Shown: positions 56,222 through 64,000 of the stretch, piece after piece
How positions within the stretch are numbered: position 1 is the first letter of the stretch
Layout: each line of letters starts with the position of its first letter
From: Anastatus disparis
Lineage: Eukaryota > Arthropoda > Insecta > Hymenoptera > Eupelmidae
Direction of reading: 5' to 3'
DNA: 64,000 bases
Assembly (NCBI GenBank): GCA_017163975.1
Contig: JAFFSR010000240.1
Span: 1,612,001-1,676,000 of the forward strand
Translations under genes and position numbers: made by a program
The notes under the pieces: generated by a model
Told to the model about the DNA's origin: nothing
What the model saw: the letters and a program-made list of their open reading frames with translations, nothing else
Databases searched by the model: none

Positions 56222-56650
56222 ATGGACATTAGTGAAGAAGAACTTTTGCAGCAATATGCCTTTAGATTAGAACGAGGTTATCGGGACTCTGAATTAAAGG
56301 CTAAACAAATGAGATATAAGCTATTCAAAGGATGGATCGAAATGATTAGACTCGGGCGTGATTTGAACGATGAAATGGTTAAATTCTTAAAGAATGTAAA
56401 ACACACTGGAAAGACCGTTAAAATAAAAGGAAAGAAGAATCTTAAATCGAAAATCAAACAGTTGAAAAATTCATCGAGCGCAACAGCTGATTTTGACGAT
56501 CTGACAAGGGAACCTAACCTCACTGATAAAACAGATCCCTGTCGTTGTTGCTTTTGCAGCGAGATAGGCTCTTATTTCGATGTTAAAAATAAAAAATCAT
56601 GCCGTTATAAGTACGCATATAATTTTCTTATGACAAGATCCAAGAAATAA
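56222..56650 (+). CDS. Unknown basic protein with a C-terminal Cys cluster
   Basis: ATG 56222 to TAA 56648-56650 gives 142 residues. I choose this start because a splice acceptor lies 14 bases upstream; the frame is open to 56105, but that part is probably intron. Residues 1-60 (MDISEEELLQQYAFRLERG … YKLFKGWIEMIRLGRDL) look helical and amphipathic. Residues ~65-95 are very basic (KVKIKGKKNLKSKIKQLK-like), as in nuclear-localisation or nucleic-acid-binding tails. Residues ~115-125 hold CRCCFCSEI, a tight Cys group that could bind metal or form disulphides, then more Lys/Arg. Codon use is far more varied than in chance frames here. No family is recognised. In length and layout it resembles the 43.7 kb protein only in being small and charged. 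Confidence 0.66.
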   Translation: MDISEEELLQQYAFRLERGYRDSELKAKQMRYKLFKGWIEMIRLGRDLNDEMVKFLKNVKHTGKTVKIKGKKNLKSKIKQLKNSSSATADFDDLTREPNLTDKTDPCRCCFCSEIGSYFDVKNKKSCRYKYAYNFLMTRSKK

Positions 56651-57119
56651 TATTATTTTTATATTTAAGTTACGTTCATTATTTATTTATATTCATCGTT
56701 TTTATGATTATTTAAAAATTAAGTAGCATTTAAATTTTCGAAATCGCTTGAGCAAATACATTTAACTGTTAATAAGAATATGAAATCAAAATAATTTATA
56801 ATTATATTTCAATTTATTAATATATAAAAAGAAATAAATTTTTTGATAACTTTATAATGATACTATTTAATAATTTGGTTTGAAATATTGTGCAAAATTA
56901 ATTATGCAACATATTTTAATTCGTTAATACATGTATTTTAATTGTAATGGCTTCAAAAAAATATTTTTGTACCGCTTATTTAAAAGTGTATTGTTTACGT
57001 TCTTGTAGAAACGAAAAATGTTGTGTATTAATTTCATTTATTATGAATAAAAGCAACTATTAAAGTCAATGGTTTTTATGCAAAATTAGATTCGATAAGC
57101 AGATAGTCTATCATTTATA

Positions 57120-57645
57120 CCATGGCACGTACAAATCTCGTTACTTTAAAAATGGTAACGTCAGTCGGAAAATTTTCATTCGCTCGGAAAAGTAGCTAAT
57201 TATAAGTTATACAAGCACGCAGGGAAGTTGCATTCCAAAGAATTAAGAAGAGCCACGTTATACTTACACGAAGAAGAAGAAAAAAAAGAGAGAAACTTTT
57301 GTTTTTCTCAAACGAAAACTTGCGAGACTTTTTTCTTCATCCTTTTTCTTTCGTTCAGTCGTTTGTATGTGCTTTTGAAATGGTATCATTTTGTGAGTGC
57401 TGTAGTGTAGTATAGAAGGCTTCTTCCCCTTTTCTTTTTTTTTCGTAAAGAGTCTGAAATGCATTGCAGTTAATTAGGTAAAAAGAATTTCGCATAAGGT
57501 TGACTATTCTACGGAACGGGCGTTTTCTTTCTTATATATATATACGAATCTTCGAAACGACTGTAATCAGATTTCTCTCTCCCTCTGTGAAAGAAGGTAG
57601 TCTTGTAATAAGATGCGACGTGCCCTACTAAAATTTCGTCTTTTG
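57120..57645 (+). other. Mixed-composition block, possible promoter or untranslated exon
   Basis: From GCACGTACAAATCTCG (57126) to GATGCGACGTGCCC (57612) the sequence is less AT-rich, with purine-rich (GAAGAAGAAGAAAAAAAAGA) and pyrimidine-rich stretches and a TATATATATA run. Short frames (57228-57410, 57264-57464) overlap on opposite strands and are not convincing. It resembles a promoter or 5' leader, but no gene can be linked to it. Confidence 0.35.
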
Positions 57646-57649
57646 TTAT

Positions 57650-59290
57650 TCGTTTGTATTGTAGAGAATGTTTAACAGTATTGCTGGAAAATATCTTGTT
57701 ATCTTTTAAAAGGAATGTTTTTTTGCATTATATTATCGTAAAGAATTTCTTAAATAAACGTTCATCAAATAAAAAACACAAACTTATTAAATTTGCTTCG
57801 TACGAATCCAATATACCTAATGTTCTAAGTCTTAAAAGGTGAATTTACCTAATAATTTTTTTTTATAGATTAGGAGTGATTTATTTTCAAAAATATAATA
57901 TAAAGATGTTTAAGTATCAAATTCATATTTGATAATAAAAATTAAAAATTTTATAATGGAATTCGTTTGTGTTTACCCTTATAACTTTAGTAAAAAGATA
58001 CATAGGATTGGCTAAAATTATAGCATTATATTAATTAGTTATTTTTTTCCCTCTATTATAAAGAAAATCACGATACAATAAATTCTTTTTTTTAATTCAC
58101 ATTATTATCTTTATGAAAATTCATAAATAATTAAATGATAATTGTAGAATATAAATTTTTATGATTATAATATTAGTAATTTTAAAATGCTTTATTTTAA
58201 TTATACACACTTGTTGAAAAAAATTTTTGTTGGTACGAAAATTTATTATATTATATAAAAAATTCTTTTTTTAGAAACGTACAGAACCTAAAAGCATGTG
58301 ATTATTTTTATAATCTCATGGTGTTGTGTTCTTTTTCTTAAAAAATTTTTTATGGCGCATTTCCTCTTAATTTTATGTTGATACAATTCATAATTAAATA
58401 AGAAATGAAAATCTAAATTTGACAAAAGCAGAAAATCTGGCCTTATCTTGAATAAAATTCTGAATAAAAATATGAAAAATTTGAAAATTTGTTAGTTAAT
58501 CAGATGTGATAAAATTGTCGATTTATGTTACAAATATTTTTCAGATTGAAATTATGATTATTAATAAACATTTCCTACAATTCAAATTTCTCCAGTTTAA
58601 TAGAAAAATATTGAAAATTTTAAATTAAGTAAGTATACATTTTATTACGTATTATAGAAAATATATAATATTATATGTTTCAGAGTTATTACATCACACG
58701 GTTTTTGTACAATCAATAATAATTGTGTTATGTTTCATATTTGTTAATCTCAAGAATCTATAGATGTTTTTCGAAATCGTAAACTTGAATGATGAAAATC
58801 TTATTTGAACGATGAAAAGACTGCTATGTATGATACTGACTTTTTCATAAGCTAAAAATAAAACAAAAAATTACACCGGTTTGCAGAATTAATAGAGATA
58901 ATTATTATAATAAGAACACCCTGTGGTAGAAGTTAAATCTCGTTTTTAGACAAGTTTTTAGTTTATTAAAATGCAAAATAATAAAATCTGTTTATGCTTA
59001 TGAAAAATTATTTTAATAATATTTAGAACATTATCAAATAATTTTACCATTTTTTCTATTAGTTAGTAACATATAATAATTTATTAGTTAATATAAGACA
59101 GAACAAATCAAATAGTGAAATGAATATTTTTTAACATTAATTTGTTTAAATTTCGTTCAGCTATGATTTTAAATGAAGTATTTTGAAATTTAACGTTAGA
59201 TCATTGAGAAAATAAAATGCCAATATTTTGAGTTAATACTCAAAAAGCTTTTTTTTCCTTCTGATCATATTTTAGTTTTTTAATTTCTAC
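57650..59290. other. AT-rich DNA without assignable features
   Basis: This stretch would hold the missing 3' exons of the minus-strand receptor gene if it were complete, but I find no receptor-like C-terminal sequence on the minus strand. Only AT-rich sequence is visible. Confidence 0.45.
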
Positions 59291-59302
59291 CATGGGGTCT
59301 AA

Positions 59303-59598
59303 TGGACATTAATTTGCGAGAAACGTTTATATATAATAGTAAAATTCCAACATTAAAGTTTTCCAAATTTTTTATTATTAATTTCAAAGTTTTAAAATTA
59401 TCTCTGTAATATATCTGTACCTTAACCAATAAAAAAACATGGTATAGAGATATTTAATAAACTTTTGAATGAAGATTAAAAATCCGGTAAACTATAACGT
59501 CAATAAGTATCGAAAAATCATATACCTTATTACATCTCGTTAATATATTCATTTTGATTAGACAATTGAAAATACATTTGACGCGAATTAATGTCCAT
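59303..59598. repeat. Inverted repeat with 16-base arms
   Basis: TGGACATTAATTTGCG at 59303-59318 and CGCGAATTAATGTCCA at 59583-59598 are inverse copies with one difference. The ~264 bases between are AT-rich and only loosely symmetric. It could be a decayed MITE. Confidence 0.6.
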
Positions 59599-59707
59599 GG
59601 AATATAAAAAACAATAATATATAAAATATTTATAGAAAATTAAAAAAAATGTTGACAAGTTCTGTGATATAGAAAAGCATTTCATTGTTTTATTTTTCTA
59701 AGTTCGA

Positions 59708-60068
59708 ACCTATTGGGATCTGACATGGGGGCGTGGTCTAAGCTAAGATGGCGTACCATAGTATACAATTTACATTGTCATATATGGAGCAAGTACCTGT
59801 TTTTGTTAATTATGAATATTTCTGTACTATTGGGCAGATACTAATCCTACCAAACGTTATTTTATAAAAGATGAACAAGTTTTCAGAGCAGGACATATAA
59901 TAAAATACGTTAAAAATAACAAAAATATCGGTGATATAATAACCTTTTCACGCAAGACATACAAGAACATACAAGTCGCATCAACGAACGCTTTCTGCTT
60001 GTATGCTACTATTCGTTCAGATTTTATCCACCAGAGAGCGTCTGGTCTATGTCAGATCCCAATAGTAG
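59708..60068. repeat. Inverted repeat overlapping the coding remnant
   Basis: CTATTGGGATCTGACATG (59709-59726) is mirrored by CTATGTCAGATCCCAATAG (60047-60065), with about 320 bases between. The right arm is part of the open frame at 59816-60217. The left arm is followed by GGGGCGTGGTCTAAGC, only faintly like the coding copy. It looks like a partial inverted duplication of the coding segment. Confidence 0.7.
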
Positions 60069-60217
60069 ATATAGAAAATATTACCGCTGCAAAGTTTTCG
60101 AAATTCATTGTAAACATGCCTCCAGCAGTTAAAGTACAAGGTTTTGCACATCGTAACATCAAAAATTTTAATGATTTTTTTGATTTAGTGGAAGCTAAGT
60201 ACCATTCGTTGCAATAA
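59816..60217 (+). pseudogene. Coding remnant of an unknown gene lacking a start codon
   Basis: A stop-to-stop frame of ~133 codons, with no ATG near its start, reads …ADTNPTKRYFIKDEQVFRAG…, …NAFCLYATIRSDFIHQRASG…, …KVQGFAHRNIKNFNDFFDLV… and ends with TAA at 60217. Its amino-acid balance is that of a genuine protein. Just upstream in another frame an ATG (59785) begins MEQVPVFVNYEYFCTIGQ and runs to a stop. That frame may be the original N-terminus, with a frameshift near 59830; I state this only as a possible break. It is flanked by an inverted repeat and sits where the 3' end of the neighbouring receptor would be expected. It may come from a mobile or viral source. No family is recognised. 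Confidence 0.5.
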
Positions 60218-60385
60218 CTGTAATTTTATAAATATTTATTCACATATGCGCTCGCGTATGCGTATATATTTGTATCATATTAGATGCTAAAATATTTTTT
60301 GTTGTACGTTGTATATTTTTTTTACAAAAAACTAGGCAGAAAACTTAATTATTTTTTATGACGATTAACATGATAAAAAACTTAC

Positions 60386-61705
60386 GCGTCAGAATAAAGC
60401 CCAGAACTACTATCTATAAGTTTTTGTCCTGGCCAATTTAAGTAAAATAGATGTATTGCTGCGCCTATTAAAAGCATAGCAAATCTAGCGGCATTCAATG
60501 TCTGATCCATATTTATGACTATCTAAAAATAATCGTGGAATCCAAATTTTCATGAATTGTCAATAATTTGAAATTAAAAAATTTTTTAATAATTATATTG
60601 CTTCATCATAATTATTAATTAATTATAATCACAGTTCACAATTTAAAAATTTTGATAATATTAACTCACCAGAACTGATACAAGACTAAAATATATAATA
60701 TTTAGGCTCATTAGAACCAAGAAAGGCGCAGAATATGATATTTCAATCACATCGGTAAAACTACAGATATTAACATAAAGAAAAAATACTAATTAAAAAT
60801 ATTTTAAAATAATTATTCAAATAAATATTATACTTAACTTTAAAATTCTGTTATGTAATCGAATTGTTTGGATGACCCATTCATAAGATGCATCTTTTTG
60901 TTTGTTAAATGACTTTTCATTGTGAACTAATTTATTAGGTTTTCTTAAACGAAACCTTATGTTTTAAATATTAATAAGAAGAATTATTAAAACTAATTTT
61001 AAATATAAATATTTGTAATTTATTAATTAAAAAAAATGTATTGCGTATACATTGATAAAGATAGGATTTTTAATTATATGCAGAATTCTTTACATTTAAA
61101 GAATCAGTCTTCTGACTTAACGAAACAATAAAATTTACTTTTGATTAAAAATGAAATTTGCTTGATGCATATTTGATTTATTAGTTACATTAATTTCATC
61201 AATCAAAAAGATATTCTTTTTAATTCTAAGTGATTTCTTTTTTAAATTAAAAGATTTTCTACGAGGAATAAAATAACCGAGTTTTGGAAACAAGTAGTTT
61301 TCAAATTATTTCTTTTTAATTCAAGAGCTTCAGTATAAGAAGATTCCAGCACTCTTTATTGAAAATTTTATTTTTGTCGCAGTGTCCAAAAATATATTAT
61401 CGAAATATATAAAATGAAACTGATAAATTTTTTAATAACTCACTTGATTATGGAGAAGAGCCCAATACAATGTTCTATACAAACCACGTACATTGTATCA
61501 ACTGACATGAAAATAATAGTATTGGTACAGCACACAATGAAATCGAAAAAATAAATTTTTTTATAATGCAAATTACGATCTATTATATATTCGCCATTTA
61601 ATATGAAGAGGTATGGACGAGATTCATTTAATGGCATAATCTTATCAAGAACTATTGGAAATAAAGGCACTGCAACATAAGTAAACAACGCTGAAACCAC
61701 GTATG
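60386..61705 (-). CDS. Insect odorant receptor, four internal exons; ends not found
   Basis: Four minus-strand exons join in phase with consensus splice sites: 61705-61444, 60955-60839, 60760-60670 and 60522-60386. The product includes LFTYVAVPLFPIVLDKIMP, FDFIVCCTNTIIFMSVDTMY, then ASYEWVIQTIRLHNRIL, then FTDVIEISYSAPFLVLMSLN and finally FAMLLIGAAIHLFYLNWPGQ followed by KLIDSSSGLYSDA. The cytoplasmic 'H..IL.F...IE' region and the 'WPGQ.LI..S' segment before the last membrane helix are typical of insect odorant receptors (seven-helix ligand-gated cation channel subunits working with Orco in antennal neurons). Exon 4 ends at GACGC|GTAAGT, where the family continues with AYN.(K)WY, but no such exon is found to the left; a foreign-looking frame and an inverted repeat lie there. 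The N-terminal exons are also not seen; the upstream intron contains a nested transposon. It may be a pseudogene, or have distant exons. Confidence 0.8.
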
Positions 61706-61765
61706 CTGAAAATTTTTTTTTTCAAAATATCAGAATTTTAATAATTTTTAAGTTATTTTCTCTAA

Positions 61766-62688
61766 CCAGGAGAGTATATGACCTTCAGGTCATAGATCAT
61801 CGGAATATCTTTTCAAGTATCAAAATATGAATCAAGCCACAGCGACACAATCTAATGCTACAAAAAATTGAAGTTATCGACGTTTATAGTCTTATTTTCA
61901 GAAAAATGTAAAAAAAGAGCTAATTGAAGTGTGAATAATTGAGTCTTCAAATATCTTCAATAAATTTATAATATCCAATAATTTTCTGTTTTTAGAATTA
62001 AGAAATGATAATTAGAACCAGAGTTATACTTGCGCAAAGTTAATCGGCAAGAAAGTAATAAAAATCACCGTTTTTTTAGAATTCAAAAGATTTTTATTAC
62101 TCTCTTGCCGCTCAACTTTGAACAAGCATAACTCTGTTCAATTAGGAGCTCTTTTTTTACATTTTTCTGAAAATAAGACTATAAACGTCCATATTTTCAA
62201 TTTTTTTTATCATTAGATTGTGTCGCTGTGGCTTTACTCATATTGTGGTGCCTAAAAATATATCCCGAAGTTTCATTAAGGGGGTTATCAAGTAAATCTA
62301 GTTGTATCAGATTTCCTTGAAATTTTGATCACTTGTTGTTTATAATAACGTTATGCACCTGCCCTTTAATTTTTAGAAGCTTTAGCGGTACCATTTTTGA
62401 GATATTAACTTCTAAAGTTTCAACTTGTAACACGTAATCCCTATATTGACGTGCAAAAGGGATGTTTTTAATGATTGTGAATTTGTTTTGTGTCAGATTA
62501 AAACAAAAAACAAATATGTAATTTAGAATTTAACAAAGAATATATTGATCACAAATTAAAAAATACTAGTGGAACCATTTTTTTATATTACAACTCTAAC
62601 ATGTATACAAACATGTATACAAATGCGCGCAGAAGCTTTTTTAATACTTCCTTAAGATCTGTGATCCAAAGGTCGTACACTTTCCTGG
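61766..62688. mobile_element. CCAGG inverted-repeat element, second copy, with nested TTAA insertion
   Basis: It starts CCAGGAGAGTATATGACC and ends …GTACACTTTCCTGG, flanked by TAA (61763-61765 and 62689-62691). The arms match each other and those of 2619-4370: the TTCAGGTCATAGATC, GTCGCTGTGGCTT-type and ATTTTTCTGAAAATAAGACT blocks recur. Removing the insertion at 62280-62651 leaves ~547 bp, shorter than the first copy because part of the inner right arm is missing. There is no ORF. It lies upstream of the first receptor exon on the minus strand. Confidence 0.86.
62280..62651. mobile_element. TTAA-flanked insertion nested in the second CCAGG element
   Basis: A 372 bp insert starting GGGGGTTATCAAGTAAATC and ending …TTTTTTAATACTTCC, flanked by TTAA (62276-62279 and 62652-62655). 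The other copy of the host element has an uninterrupted GTTTCATCGAGATCTGTG at the same place, so the insert boundaries are firm. Its ends show only weak inverse similarity and differ from both other TTAA families in the window. There is no ORF. Confidence 0.78.
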
Positions 62689-62769
62689 TAAGTAAATTAG
62701 TAAGTTTAATGTGTTCTAATTATAAGTATACCATTTTTATTGACTTTTATGAATAATACTAGTACTAGT

Positions 62770-64000
62770 TTTGACCAGTTTGCAGTCTAGTTACGGCCAC
62801 AAAAATTAAAAACTGGTTAAGAAATTGGATAGCAATGGTTAGAAGCTGGCTATAGACTGATGAATAAACTGGTTATTTTTTAAATATCTTAGTTCATAGT
62901 GAAAACCCTAATTAAGAACATCTAAACTTTTCTGTACTAAATAATGAAGTGTAATAAAATGAATAATAATTAATTTTAAGTTATGAATAGCTTTCCCTTA
63001 TTAAAATGTTTAAATTAATTTTTTATTTAAAATCGTAAAATGTTACACTTTACTATTAAAAAGTGACTGAATTAACTCTTTGTATAACAAAATTATTAAA
63101 TCGTGTAGTTTTTTAACATGACTGGACGTACAAAAGTTTCATAAACATAGATCAATTGACTTTGATTGTCGAATTATTTCTTGATCGATACGTAAGATTT
63201 TGATATCTTTAAAAGTAATTAAAATATACATTAATATTTCATACACTCCATAAGATTGGAATGTAAAATAAAATTTTTAATCGATACTTCTTAAGAAGTA
63301 TATCCAATACCTATCAATCATCAATTTATATCATTTTGAGGGGTATATTTGTCATTCTTTATTCTCTATGATTTAACAATAAGATCTAAACATAAATTTT
63401 GAATTTTTACCCAAAACTAGGTATGAAAATGAAAAAAATTATTAAAATATACAAGTTTTCCAAAAAATGTATCATCATGCGTCGGTAAGAGAAGCAAAAT
63501 TTTATTTAAAAAATTTCTTTAATTTTTCGAACATCTTGTTTCGAACTAAAATTTAAAAGTTTACTGGTTGATTTTCTCATTGCTTTATAGAATGACAAAC
63601 CAGTCAAACTAAAATTTTAGTGAACATTCATCAATTTTTTTTGATTTTTTATCGAAATAAAAAAAATTAGATTATGTAAATTTTGTATAATATAAAAAAT
63701 AGGAAAAAGTAAAAGTTATTTTGCGATGAGGACACGATACGATTTAGAAAACGATTTCCTGATGAGTCCCCAATATCAACCTTAGAATATCTATTATGTA
63801 TCACTAATTATAGTAAATTAACGAATTTTCATATAATGTAGCTAATCTTAAATTTTAATTTCAGTTTGATAAATGTAAACAATGAAGTCCATTTTTCTAA
63901 TAATTAACTTTATGATTGTACATTTGTTTAACCAGTTTATAACCAGTTCATCATTATAAACCATAGCCACAAACTGGAAAGATTGATTGGCTATTAACTA
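62770..64000. repeat. Inverted AACTGGTT-type repeats running off the window edge
   Basis: Near 62770-62875 the plus strand reads GACCAGTTTGCAGTC, AAACTGGTTAAGAAATTGG and AATAAACTGGTTATT. Near 63925-64000 it reads AACCAGTTTATAACCAGTTC and CACAAACTGGAAAG. The two regions look like opposite ends of one element of ~1.2 kb or more, with the right end cut by the window. Between them the sequence is AT-rich without a gene. Confidence 0.5.

Overview
This window looks like nuclear DNA of an insect, most likely a hymenopteran such as a parasitoid wasp. It is extremely AT-rich and intron-rich, with GT-AG splice signals, poly(A)-tailed tRNA-derived SINEs and short TTAGG-like strings. Two recognisable protein fragments fit this: a four-exon odorant-receptor fragment of insect type and the first coding exon of a KHDRBS/Sam68-type RNA-binding protein. 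The order Hymenoptera is an inference; 'insect' is well supported. Coding density is very low, and most of the assigned sequence is mobile-element DNA.

Layout. 0-10 kb: a short coding-looking 3' end at the left edge; a TTAA-flanked inverted-repeat element; a nested stack in which an outer CCAGG-ended element was hit by a TTAA element and by a TA element; a frameshifted THAP-type zinc-finger start; then about 4.8 kb of featureless AT-rich DNA, probably intron, up to the KHDRBS exon (minus strand) and its promoter. 10-20 kb: SINEs, small MITEs, a very C-rich island, and an unusual element (17.47-18.79 kb) with ~145 bp inverted repeats that contain the start codon of its single 139-codon ORF. 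20-25.5 kb: an unknown multi-pass membrane protein gene with coding 48-bp repeats; a 2.1 kb element carrying about ten ~165 bp degenerate repeats lies between its third exon and two further membrane-type exons. 27-41 kb: SINEs, MITEs and a 1.7 kb foldback element carrying two opposed tRNA-like modules. 43.4-45.6 kb: a two-exon gene for a small unknown protein, with a SINE in its intron. 47.9-48.4 kb: a 475 bp palindrome. 55.2-56.7 kb: a probable gene with an untranslated first exon encoding a 142-residue Cys-rich basic protein. 59.7-61.7 kb: a stop-to-stop coding remnant next to the receptor fragment, whose 5' and 3' exons I cannot find. 61.8-62.7 kb: a second CCAGG element, itself hit by a TTAA insertion.

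Mobile elements fall into groups by target-site duplication (TSD). TTAA: 466-845, 2761-3150, 13066-13270, 27487-27692, 62280-62651. TA: 3687-4357, 20305-20440, 37274-38988, 41323-41543. Three-base: 2619-4370 and 61766-62688. One tRNA-derived SINE family has eleven copies or fragments. In three nested insertions the empty site can be read from the other arm or a sister copy, which fixes the boundaries exactly.

The most unusual items are the 17.5-18.8 kb inverted-repeat ORF element, the foldback element with paired tRNA-like modules, the repeat-filled intron element and the nested insertions. The unknown protein genes are orphan candidates. No CRISPR array, rRNA or clear functional tRNA gene was seen.
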